Shown: positions 1 to 5,481 of the stretch, piece by piece
How positions within the stretch are numbered: the first letter of the stretch is position 1
Layout: each line of letters begins with the position of its first letter
NCBI GenBank assembly: GCA_031292335.1
Contig: JARLHH010000293.1
Span: forward strand, 1-5,481
Source: Candidatus Limnocylindrales bacterium
GTDB lineage: Bacteria > Chloroflexota > Limnocylindria > Limnocylindrales > CSP1-4
DNA: 5,481 bases
Direction of reading: 5' to 3'
Notes under the pieces: generated by a model
Databases searched by the model: none
The model's input: the letters and a program-made list of their open reading frames with translations, nothing else
What the model was told of the DNA's origin: nothing
Program-made: the position numbers and the translations under genes

Positions 1-106
1 CGGGGGGGGGGGGGTTGGCGTCCGTGGGGCGGGGGCGGGGGGGTGAGGGTGGGGTGGGGGTGTGGGGGGGGGGGGGGTGGGGGGCGGGTGTGTTGGGGTG
101 GGGGGT
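1..106. other. G-dominated low-complexity tract, probable sequencing or assembly artefact
   Basis: By direct count the first 106 bases contain about 82 G, 16 T, 7 C and a single A. They include uninterrupted G runs at 2-14 (13 bases) and 64-77 (14 bases). Composition becomes ordinary high-GC sequence from about 107 onward. Such one-sided G enrichment at a sequence edge is typical of no-signal-reads-as-G errors in two-colour sequencing that have been carried into an assembly. The open frame that runs through it from 43 to 264 would encode a Gly/Trp/Val-rich peptide and is not a gene. A genuine G-quadruplex-forming tract is the alternative, but the near absence of A and the position at the very edge make it less likely. 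Confidence 0.75.
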
Positions 107-108
107 CT

Positions 109-136
109 CCCGCGGGGGTTAAGCCCTACCCGCGGG
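109..136. repeat. Pair of CCCGCGGG palindromes, potential stem-loop
   Basis: The self-complementary octamer CCCGCGGG occurs at 109-116 and again at 129-136, separated by 12 bases. The two copies can pair as an 8-bp stem or act as a direct repeat with 20-base spacing. The element lies about 75 bases past the stop codon of the DHOD-like gene and abuts the suspect G-rich tract. No T-run follows on either strand. No function is assigned; chance in very GC-rich DNA, or assembly damage, is possible. Confidence 0.35.
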
Positions 137-140
137 CGGC

Positions 141-154
141 GGGGCCCGGGCCCC
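141..154. repeat. 14-base perfect palindrome (GGGGCCCGGGCCCC)
   Basis: The bases at 141-154 are exactly self-complementary. The element lies between the end of the operon and the G-rich edge. As a palindrome with no loop it is a poor intramolecular hairpin, although the outer bases could pair around a tight turn. It may contribute to RNA structure at the 3' end of the operon transcript, but no T-tract accompanies it. Its function is unknown. Confidence 0.35.
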
Positions 155-180
155 CGCGCCCCCTCGACATGATCTCGCCC

Positions 181-203
181 GCGGCGGACCCGACGCCCGC
201 CGC
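181..203 (-). terminator. Weak candidate 3' stem-loop after the operon, no T-tract
   Basis: GCGGCGG at 181-187 is the exact reverse complement of CCGCCGC at 197-203, giving a 7-bp all-GC stem with a 9-base loop. Reading on the minus strand, it begins 6 bases after the last gene's stop codon (210-212), where a transcript-ending or 3'-stabilising hairpin is expected. No run of T follows on the minus strand, so it is not a classical intrinsic terminator. It could help Rho-dependent ending or protect the 3' end, or be chance pairing in GC-rich DNA. Confidence 0.3.
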
Positions 204-209
204 CGGCTC

Positions 210-1235
210 TCAGGCGGTAGTCAGGTCCCGCGAGGCCGACCAGGAGCGGAGGGTCCGCATGTAGTTGGCGCGCTCGAAGGCGGATGGATCCTCCACCGCG
301 GCCGAGCTCGCGCTGCCGCGCAGCTGGCTGACCGATTCGTACTCGTGCTCGACCATCCAGGCGCGCAGGCTCGCCTCGACCGTGCGGATCTTGTCGGGGC
401 CGTTGCGGAGGATCGCCGAGGTCATCATCGCCACGTCGGCCCCCACCATCAGCGCTTTGACCACGTCGGTCGCAGAGCCGATGCCCGAGGTCGCGGCAAG
501 GGAAACGTCCGGCCCGAGCTCGGGCCGCAGGATCGCGATCCAGCGGAGCGGGAGGCGAAGCTCCCAGGGCTGGCTCAGCTCGAGCCGGGCGACCACGTCG
601 AGCGTGTCGAGGTCCAGGTCCGGCTGATAAAAGCGGTTGAACAGGACGAGCCCGTCGGCACCCGCATCCACGGCGTGGCGCGCCACGTTCGCCATCGACG
701 AGTAGTAGGGACTGAGCTTGACCGCCACGGGGATCGTGACGGACGTGCGGACCGCCCCGATCAGGGCGAGGTCGGCCGCCTCGACGTCGGCGGAGGTCCG
801 GCCGGGGTCCGCGGCGACGTGATACAGGTTGAGCTCGAGGGCGTCGGCGCCGGCGTCCTGCATGAGCCTGGCGTAGCGGACCCAGCCACCCTGGGTCGTG
901 GCGTTGAGGCTGGCGATCACCGGGATGCCGGCCTGGGCCTTGATCTGCCGGAGCCGGTCCAGGTAGCGGTCCCCGACTCCCGCGAACGACGGGATGGTCG
1001 GGAAGTAGTCGAGCGCCTCGGCGAAGCTGTCGGTGCCGGCCTCCAGCGACCGGTTGATCTCCAGCTCCTCGAAGACGATCTCCTCCTCGAAGAGCGACGG
1101 CAGGACGATCGCTGCCGCGCCCGCCTGCTCGAGCAGGCGGGCCGAGGCGAGCTCGCCCGTGAGCGGCGACGGCGAGGCGACGATCGGCGTGCGCAGGTCG
1201 AGGCCGAGGTAGCGGGTGCGCAGGTCGACGGTCAC
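210..1235 (-). CDS. Dihydroorotate-dehydrogenase-like FMN TIM-barrel protein (not a typical PyrD)
   Basis: The product is 341 residues, starting at GTG (1235-1233) and ending with TGA (212-210). This start is chosen because GGAGGA lies 6 bases upstream and the protein then opens like its family (YLGLDLRTPIVASPSPLTG, residues 9-27). Seen: a barrel with PVIASLN (105-111), ELNL (134-137), PVAVKLSPYYSS (169-180, K173 matching the FMN-contacting Lys of DHODs), LFNRFYQPD (198-206), and the C-terminal flavin-phosphate half SGIGSATDVVKAL / GADVAMMTSAI (250-275). It ends in a tail with EHEYESV and FERANYM, which I recognise from proteins annotated 'dihydroorotate dehydrogenase-like'. Odd: the class 1 catalytic loop NxSCPN is replaced by N-L-Y-H-V (136-140), and the early Lys/orotate segment (K-T...R-x-G-N-P) is missing, reading VLPSLFEEEI instead (44-53). 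Dihydroorotate oxidation is therefore doubtful. The substrate is unknown; a cytosolic flavoprotein working with NifJ is inferred from the 4-base overlap with nifJ. Confidence 0.9.
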   Translation of the reverse strand: MTVDLRTRYLGLDLRTPIVASPSPLTGELASARLLEQAGAAAIVLPSLFEEEIVFEELEINRSLEAGTDSFAEALDYFPTIPSFAGVGDRYLDRLRQIKAQAGIPVIASLNATTQGGWVRYARLMQDAGADALELNLYHVAADPGRTSADVEAADLALIGAVRTSVTIPVAVKLSPYYSSMANVARHAVDAGADGLVLFNRFYQPDLDLDTLDVVARLELSQPWELRLPLRWIAILRPELGPDVSLAATSGIGSATDVVKALMVGADVAMMTSAILRNGPDKIRTVEASLRAWMVEHEYESVSQLRGSASSAAVEDPSAFERANYMRTLRSWSASRDLTTA

Positions 1236-4200
1236 GCCTCGTCCTCCGTGTCGGTGGAGCCGGGCCGAGCGGCGGACGCCGGTCGGGCATCGGGGTCGGT
1301 GTGGACATGGGGCACGCTGCGGTGCATCGCCGCGAGCTGCTCGTAGTAGCGCCAGCGCTCGTTGACGTCCGCCTGCGCGAGCTGGGCGAGCTCGGCCGCC
1401 CGCTCCGGCTGGGTGCGGGCGAGGATCGCGAAGCGGGTCTCTCCGGCCACGAACTCGCTGACGGGCATCGACGGCGCGATGGAGTCCAGCTTGAACGGCT
1501 GACCGGACTCGGCGTCGCTGGGATGGAACCGGTAGAGCGGCCAGTATCCGCTCTTGACGGCATTCTTCTGGTGGGACATCGACTTGGCCATGTCGATCCC
1601 GTGGGCGATGCAGGTGCTGTAGGCGATGACCAGGGACGGCCCTGGCCAGGCGTCCGCCTCCAGCAACGCCTTGGCTGCCTGCGCGTCGTTGCCGCCCATC
1701 GAGATCTGGGCGACATAGACGTCGCCGTAGGCCCGGGCGACGGCGCCGAGGTCCTTCTTGCCGCGGGACTTGCCGGCGGCAGCGAACTTGGCGACCGCCC
1801 CCCGCGGGGTTGCCTTGGAGGCCTGGCCACCGGTGTTGGAGTAGACCTCCGTGTCGAGAACCAGGACGTTGACGTTCCGGCCGGAGCTCAGGACGTGGTC
1901 GAGGCCCCCATAGCCGATGTCGTAGGCCCAGCCGTCCCCGCCCACGATCCAGACGCCCTTGCGGACGAGGTCGTTGGCGAGCGCGAGCAGGTGACGAGCG
2001 TCGGAGCCGGACTCGCCGTCCAGCCTGCCGAGGGCCTCGCGGAGTCGCACGATCCGCGCGCGCTGCGCCTCGATCCCCGCCTCGGTCTCCTGGTCCGCCT
2101 CGAGGATGTCGCGGACGAGGTCGGGGCCGATGGCCGGCGCGAGCTTCGTGACCAGCCGTCGAGCCTGGTCGTTCTGGGCATCCAGCCCGAGCCGCATGCC
2201 CAGGCCGAACTCGGCGTTGTCCTCGAAGAGGGAGTTGTTCCAGGCCGGCCCCCGGCCCTGGGCGTTGACCGTCCAGGGGGTGGTCGGAAGGTTGGCGCCG
2301 TAGATCGAGGAGCAGCCCGTGGCGTTGGCCACGATCAGCCGGTCGCCGAAGAGCTGGGAGATGAGCTTGAGGTAGGGCGTCTCGCCGCAGCCGTTGCAGG
2401 CGAGCGAGAACTCGAACAGGGGCTCGAGGACCTGGGCGCCCTTGACGGTGTCGTGGGCGATCAGGCTCCGGTCGAGGGGCGCGATCGACTGGAAGAACTC
2501 CCAGTTGGGGCGCTCCAGGTCGCGGTGCTCGGCGGCCGGCTCGAGGTTGATGGACTTGTGCTTGATCTCGGTCTTGCTCTTGGCCGGGCACACGTCCACG
2601 CAGACGCCGCAGCCGGTGCAATCGTCGGGCGCCACCTGGATCGTCAGGCGGTGGTCGAGCAGGTCGCGGGACTTGAACTCCTTGGACAGGAAGCCGGCCG
2701 GCGCACCCTCGACGGCCGCCGCCGGGAAGACCTTCATCCGGATCGCGGCATGCGGGCAGACGATCGCGCACTTGCCGCAGTCGATGCAGATCGAGGGATC
2801 CCACATCGGGATCTCCAGGGCGATGGCCCGCTTCTCGTACTTGGTCGTCCCCAACGGGTACGTCCCGTCGATCGGGAAGGCCGAGACGGGGAGCTGGTCG
2901 CCGCCGCCGGCCATGAGGACCGCCGTCACGTTCCTGACGAAGTCCGGAGCGCTGTCGGGCACGATGGCCGGAAGCGCATGGCCGGTCCCGGCCGCGCCGA
3001 GCGCGACGTGGCCCAGCCGCGCGATCGACGCGTCGATGGCGGCGTAGTTGCGGTCGACGACCGCCTGGCCGCGCTTGATGTAGGTCTTCTTGACGAATTC
3101 CTTGATCCGCTCGATCGCCTCGGCCGAGGGCAGCACGCCCGAGAGGTGGAAGAAGCAGGGCTGCATGATCGTGTTGATCCGGCTGCCCATGCCCGTCTCG
3201 GCGGCCACGGCGAGGGCGTCGATGACCCAGAAGTCGATCTGCTTGTCGACCAGGAGCTTCTGGACGTCGGCCGACAGGTGATCCCAGATCTCGGCCGGTC
3301 CGTACGGCGAGTTGAGGAGGAAGGTCGCGCCGGGCTTCGCGAAGTCGAGGATCTTGATCTTGTCGAGGAGCCCGAACTGGTGGCAAGCGATGAAGTCGGC
3401 GGCGTCGATCAGGTAGGCCGATCGCGTCGGCACGGGGCCGAAGCGCAGGTGCGAGATCGTGGTCCCGCCCGACTTCTTGGAGTCGTACACGAAGTAGCCC
3501 TGGGCGAAGAGGTCGGTGCCTTCACCGATGATCTTCACCGAGGCGTGGTTCGCGCCGACCGTGCCGTCGGAGCCAAGGCCGAAGAAGAGCGCCTGTACCT
3601 CTCCCGCCGGGCGCGGGGTGCGGTAGTCGACGTCGATCGGCAGGCTGAGATGGGTGACGTCGTCGTAGATGCCCACCGTGAAGTGTCGCTTGGGACGGGC
3701 CGCCGACAGCTCGTCGAAGACGGGCCGGATCATGCCCGGGGTGACTTCCTTCGAGGACAGGCCGTACCGGCCGCCGATCACGCGCGGTATCGCCGCGAAC
3801 GGGGGCGCGTCGGAGTCCATCCGCTCGCTGAGCGCGGCCACGACCGCCTGGTAGAGCGGCTCGCCGACGGCGCCCGGCTCCTTGGTCCGGTCGAGGACCG
3901 CGATCGCCCTGACCGTGGGCGGCAGCGCGGCGATGAGCGCATCCGTCGGGAACGGCTGGAAGAGCCGGACCACGAGCACGCCGACCTTCTGGCCGGTGGC
4001 GTTGAGGGCGTCCACCGTTTCCTGCACCGCGCCGGCCGCGGAACCCATGATCACGATGACGCGGTCGGCATCCGGCGCGCCGTGGTAGTCCACGATGCCG
4101 TAGCGACGACCCGTCTTCGCGAAGAGCTCGGCCATGACCTCGGTGACGATGCCCGGCACGGCGTCGTAGAAGCGGTTCGCCGCCTCACGGGCCTGGAAGA

Positions 4201-4948
4201 ACGCGTCCGGGTTCTGGGCCGTGCCGCGGACGACCGGCGCGTCGGGGGTCATGCCGCGGGAGCGGAAGGCCAGCACGTCGTCGTCGCGAATGAGCGATCG
4301 GATGACGGCCTCGTCGATGAGGGCGATCTTGTTGATCTCGTGGGAGGTCCGGAACCCGTCGAAGAAGTGGAGGAACGGGATCCGCGAGCGGAGCGTGGCC
4401 GCGTGCGCGACGAGCGCGAAGTCGTGGGCCTCCTGCACGGAGCCGGCGGCGAGCATGGCCCAGCCGGTTGCCCGCGCATGCATGACGTCGCTGTGGTCGC
4501 CGTAGATGGAAAGCGCGTGCGTGGCCAGCGTCCGGGCCGCGACATGGATCACCGTGGGCGTCAGCTCGCCGGCGATCTTGAACATGTTCGGGATCATGAG
4601 GAGCAGGCCCTGCGACGCTGTGAACGTCGTGCTCAGCGCGCCCTTCTGCAGCGCCCCGTGGAGCGCGCCCGCGGCGCCGCCCTCGGACTGCATCTCGATC
4701 ACGTCGGGAACCTTGCCCCACAGGTTGGGCTTCCCGGCGGCGGCCCAGTCGTCCGCGTGCTCCGCCATCGGAGATGCCGGGGTGATCGGGAAGATCGAGA
4801 TCACCTCGCTCACCGCGTAGGCGATCCGCGACGCGGCCTCGTTCCCGTCGATGCACTCGAAGGCCGGCGGGCGATCACCCGCATCCGGCGGGGTTGGGCC
4901 GGCGCCGGGTGCGGCGAGCGGCCGCTCCGGGGGCGTCTGAATGGTCAT
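1232..4948 (-). CDS. nifJ: Pyruvate:ferredoxin (flavodoxin) oxidoreductase, single-chain
   Basis: This 1238-residue cytosolic enzyme interconverts pyruvate + CoA and acetyl-CoA + CO2 with ferredoxin or flavodoxin as electron carrier. Domains in order: pyrimidine-binding domain (about 30-270) with FPITPASPMAE (T56), EMQSEGGAAGA (E89) and HVAART (R139); domain II (about 295-420); gamma-type domain (about 452-645) with FFGLGSDGTVGAN; EKR segment YPLGTTKYEKR (697-707); ferredoxin domain with two complete CxxCxxCxxxC sets (C721/724/727/731 and C777/780/783/787); TPP/pyrophosphate domain with GDG (1004-1006) and DTEVYSNTGG (1032-1041). The proximal [4Fe-4S] ligands are C851, C854, C879 and C1113. 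T56, E89 and R139 share one offset (+25) from the Thr31, Glu64 and Arg114 I recall for the Desulfovibrio africanus enzyme, so the active site looks intact. A roughly 28-residue Pro-rich start and an acidic, disordered-looking end are extra. The ATG is supported by GGAGGT 5 bases upstream. It overlaps both neighbours by 4 bases. Direction in the cell (catabolic or CO2-fixing) and carrier cannot be told from sequence. Confidence 0.97.
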   Translation of the reverse strand: MTIQTPPERPLAAPGAGPTPPDAGDRPPAFECIDGNEAASRIAYAVSEVISIFPITPASPMAEHADDWAAAGKPNLWGKVPDVIEMQSEGGAAGALHGALQKGALSTTFTASQGLLLMIPNMFKIAGELTPTVIHVAARTLATHALSIYGDHSDVMHARATGWAMLAAGSVQEAHDFALVAHAATLRSRIPFLHFFDGFRTSHEINKIALIDEAVIRSLIRDDDVLAFRSRGMTPDAPVVRGTAQNPDAFFQAREAANRFYDAVPGIVTEVMAELFAKTGRRYGIVDYHGAPDADRVIVIMGSAAGAVQETVDALNATGQKVGVLVVRLFQPFPTDALIAALPPTVRAIAVLDRTKEPGAVGEPLYQAVVAALSERMDSDAPPFAAIPRVIGGRYGLSSKEVTPGMIRPVFDELSAARPKRHFTVGIYDDVTHLSLPIDVDYRTPRPAGEVQALFFGLGSDGTVGANHASVKIIGEGTDLFAQGYFVYDSKKSGGTTISHLRFGPVPTRSAYLIDAADFIACHQFGLLDKIKILDFAKPGATFLLNSPYGPAEIWDHLSADVQKLLVDKQIDFWVIDALAVAAETGMGSRINTIMQPCFFHLSGVLPSAEAIERIKEFVKKTYIKRGQAVVDRNYAAIDASIARLGHVALGAAGTGHALPAIVPDSAPDFVRNVTAVLMAGGGDQLPVSAFPIDGTYPLGTTKYEKRAIALEIPMWDPSICIDCGKCAIVCPHAAIRMKVFPAAAVEGAPAGFLSKEFKSRDLLDHRLTIQVAPDDCTGCGVCVDVCPAKSKTEIKHKSINLEPAAEHRDLERPNWEFFQSIAPLDRSLIAHDTVKGAQVLEPLFEFSLACNGCGETPYLKLISQLFGDRLIVANATGCSSIYGANLPTTPWTVNAQGRGPAWNNSLFEDNAEFGLGMRLGLDAQNDQARRLVTKLAPAIGPDLVRDILEADQETEAGIEAQRARIVRLREALGRLDGESGSDARHLLALANDLVRKGVWIVGGDGWAYDIGYGGLDHVLSSGRNVNVLVLDTEVYSNTGGQASKATPRGAVAKFAAAGKSRGKKDLGAVARAYGDVYVAQISMGGNDAQAAKALLEADAWPGPSLVIAYSTCIAHGIDMAKSMSHQKNAVKSGYWPLYRFHPSDAESGQPFKLDSIAPSMPVSEFVAGETRFAILARTQPERAAELAQLAQADVNERWRYYEQLAAMHRSVPHVHTDPDARPASAARPGSTDTEDEA
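1242..1247 (-). promoter_or_regulatory. Ribosome binding site of the DHOD-like gene
   Basis: On the minus strand GGAGGA occupies 1247-1242, 6 bases before the GTG start at 1235. It lies inside the last codons of nifJ. This site decides the GTG start, since no ATG occurs near the beginning of the conserved domain and the overlapping arrangement would otherwise lack an initiation signal. Confidence 0.75.
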
Positions 4949-5331
4949 GCTGGACCTCCGATTGCCCGAAGACGGCTGGCGAGACTGCCGCCTTCGACAT
5001 GCTTCAGGATTGTCGCGCCGATGCCCGCGGCCCGGGCCTCCCGGGCCTCGTCGGCACCCAGGTACGCGGCGAGAACGACGATGTGGTTCCGGGGCGTGAC
5101 GCCGTCGAGGGCATCCGCCACCGCCCGCCAGCCGCCCCGCAGCGCACCGTCGACGAGGACGAGGTCAGGCGAGCACGTCCGCGCCGCCAGGGCCGCGGAT
5201 CCGGCCGACCGGACCTCGCCGACGACGGCGAAGCCGTGCCGGTTCAAGTGCGCGGCCAGCGCGTCGGACGAGCCCACGTGGTCGCTCACGATGAGAAGCC
5301 GGCGCACCGGCTGGGAAGGGGCTGGGACCAT
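4945..5331 (-). CDS. Stand-alone REC-like (response regulator receiver) protein, degenerate pocket
   Basis: The product is 128 residues from ATG at 5331 and consists of one receiver-type alpha/beta fold with no output domain. Seen: beta1 RLLIVSDHV (11-19), helix SSDALAAHLNRHGF, beta2 AVVGEV, beta3 DLVLVD (56-61) with D61 as presumed phosphoacceptor, beta4 HIVVLAAY (83-90), beta5 ATILK (106-110) with the conserved Lys K110, and final helix SLASRLRAI. Odd: the acidic pair before D61 is reduced to one Asp (S16-D17), the usual Thr/Ser after beta4 is Ala88, and Lys is followed by His rather than Pro. Phosphorylation may be weak or absent. Any control of nifJ would be through protein binding, since no DNA-binding part is present. 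The frame stays open to an ATG at 5430, but those 33 residues are Arg/Gly/Pro-rich and overlap a stem-loop, so 5331 is preferred; its ribosome site is weak. It overlaps nifJ by 4 bases (ATGA). The cognate kinase is not in the window. Confidence 0.78.
   Translation of the reverse strand: MVPAPSQPVRRLLIVSDHVGSSDALAAHLNRHGFAVVGEVRSAGSAALAARTCSPDLVLVDGALRGGWRAVADALDGVTPRNHIVVLAAYLGADEAREARAAGIGATILKHVEGGSLASRLRAIGGPA
4954..4959 (-). promoter_or_regulatory. Strong Shine-Dalgarno sequence of nifJ
   Basis: GGAGGT lies at 4959-4954 on the minus strand, 5 bases before the ATG at 4948. It is embedded in the Gly-Gly codons at the end of the REC-like gene. It fixes the nifJ start and, with the ATGA overlap, points to translational coupling with the upstream gene. 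Confidence 0.85.
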
Positions 5332-5376
5332 GCTCGTAGCGTCGTCCCGGGCCTTCCGACCGGGCACCCCCGCACC

Positions 5377-5394
5377 GGCCCCAAGAAGGGGGCC
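5377..5394 (-). repeat. Leader stem-loop GGCCCC/GGGGCC
   Basis: GGCCCC at 5377-5382 pairs perfectly with GGGGCC at 5389-5394 around a 6-base loop. It lies about 45 bases before the REC-like start codon. The right arm could instead pair through GGCC (5391-5394) with GGCC at 5399-5402 across ATTC, so two mutually exclusive structures are possible in the leader RNA. No T-tract follows, so it is not an obvious intrinsic terminator. A regulatory role is speculative. Confidence 0.4.
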
Positions 5395-5440
5395 ATTCGG
5401 CCCTGCCAACCGTCGCGATCTGCGGACCACACTGCCGAGC

Positions 5441-5477
5441 GTGGTGGACGCCGCAGGGGACGCGCGGCGTCCACCAC
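5441..5477. repeat. 14-bp perfect inverted repeat with 9-base loop at window edge
   Basis: GTGGTGGACGCCGC at 5441-5454 is the exact reverse complement of GCGGCGTCCACCAC at 5464-5477, with AGGGGACGC (5455-5463) between. This is much stronger than background pairing. No T-run follows on the minus strand, and only four bases follow on the plus strand before the window ends. Candidates are a terminator or Rho-associated hairpin of a gene beyond the edge, an operator, a repeat-family element, or a fold-back assembly or sequencing artefact at a contig end. Confidence 0.7.
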
Positions 5478-5481
5478 TACC

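Larger units (their letters stand above)
5332..5481 (-). other. Leader or upstream region of the operon, no convincing promoter
   Basis: This 150-base stretch precedes the REC-like start on the minus strand. It contains two stem-loops, annotated separately. A TTGGCA resembling a -35 box occurs at 5409-5404 on the minus strand, but the hexamer 17 bases further (TCTTGG, 5386-5381) is not a credible -10 box. No clear Shine-Dalgarno sequence precedes the ATG at 5331. Translation in the REC-like frame remains open to 5430, but the predicted residues look non-conserved. Transcription may start here from an unrecognised promoter or enter from beyond the window edge. Confidence 0.5.

Noticed and set aside
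43..264. 73-codon plus-strand open frame
   Set aside because: It starts in the G-homopolymer tract, encodes mostly Gly/Trp/Val, and runs into the conserved end of the DHOD-like gene on the other strand.
345..1346. 333-codon plus-strand open frame opposite the DHOD-like gene
   Set aside because: Its translation is Arg/Gly/Val/Asp-rich low-complexity sequence, as expected for the antisense of GC-rich coding DNA. The opposite strand encodes a conserved barrel protein over the same span.
1236..3386. Extension of the DHOD-like gene's frame upstream, giving a 1058-residue open frame
   Set aside because: The extra 717 residues are Arg/Pro/Gly/Asp-rich, resemble no protein, and lie on the same strand out of frame within clearly conserved NifJ domains. 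The GTG at 1235 with its ribosome site marks the true start.
4185..4856. 223-codon minus-strand frame inside nifJ
   Set aside because: It is out of frame with the conserved pyrimidine-binding domain of NifJ and consists of Arg-rich low-complexity sequence with no recognisable motif.
5381..5409. Promoter with TTGGCA as -35 box upstream of the REC-like gene
   Set aside because: The hexamer at 17-base spacing is TCTTGG, not a plausible -10 box, and a single near-match hexamer is expected by chance.
5332..5430. N-terminal extension of the REC-like protein to an ATG at 5430
   Set aside because: The added 33 residues are basic and Gly/Pro-rich, precede the first beta strand of the receiver fold without resembling any domain, and coincide with a leader stem-loop. 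The start at 5331 gives normal receiver length, although its weak ribosome site leaves some doubt.
1..5481. CRISPR array, insertion sequence, tRNA or rRNA
   Set aside because: No regularly spaced repeats, transposase motifs, tRNA cloverleaf-like segments or conserved rRNA stretches were seen; nearly all of 210-5331 is accounted for by three proteins.

Overview
The window holds a compact three-gene operon, all on the minus strand. In transcription order, right to left, it runs: a stand-alone receiver (REC)-like protein (5331-4945), a full-length single-chain pyruvate:ferredoxin/flavodoxin oxidoreductase NifJ (4948-1232), and a dihydroorotate-dehydrogenase-like FMN TIM-barrel protein (1235-210). 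Both junctions are 4-base stop/start overlaps (ATGA at 4945-4948, GTGA at 1232-1235), each with a strong purine-rich ribosome binding site inside the upstream gene. The three proteins are therefore probably made in a coupled way. No plus-strand gene is credible. The long plus-strand open frames, and the long upstream extension of the last gene's frame, are shadows caused by high G+C.

Organism: DNA is very G+C-rich, third positions are dominated by G/C, and Ala/Arg/Asp/Gly are abundant. Together with a one-polypeptide PFOR next to a DHOD-like protein, this suggests an uncultured high-GC bacterium with some anaerobic or low-oxygen metabolism. A Chloroflexota- or Actinomycetota-like lineage is a guess; the window has no rRNA or other phylogenetic marker. 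The G-homopolymer left edge and the perfect inverted repeat at the right edge suggest that the window may be a whole short metagenomic contig.

Layout: 1-106 is an almost A-free, G-dominated tract, most likely artefactual. 107-209 is the short 3' flank of the operon, with several GC palindromes but no classical terminator. 210-5331 is the operon. 5332-5481 is the upstream leader, with two stem-loops and no convincing promoter.

How the genes may work together: NifJ decarboxylates pyruvate oxidatively (pyruvate + CoA + 2 oxidised ferredoxin to acetyl-CoA + CO2 + 2 reduced ferredoxin), or runs in reverse for CO2 fixation. All its TPP and Fe-S cluster residues are present. The DHOD-like protein keeps the FMN barrel but lacks the usual DHOD catalytic-loop and orotate-binding signatures, so a role in pyrimidine synthesis is unlikely and a redox role tied to NifJ is plausible. 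The REC-like protein keeps the phosphoacceptor Asp and the conserved Lys but lacks the conserved Thr/Ser and one acidic-pocket residue. It has no output domain, so any control it exerts would be by protein contact. The most interesting feature is this coupling of a degenerate receiver, PFOR and a non-canonical DHOD-like flavoprotein.
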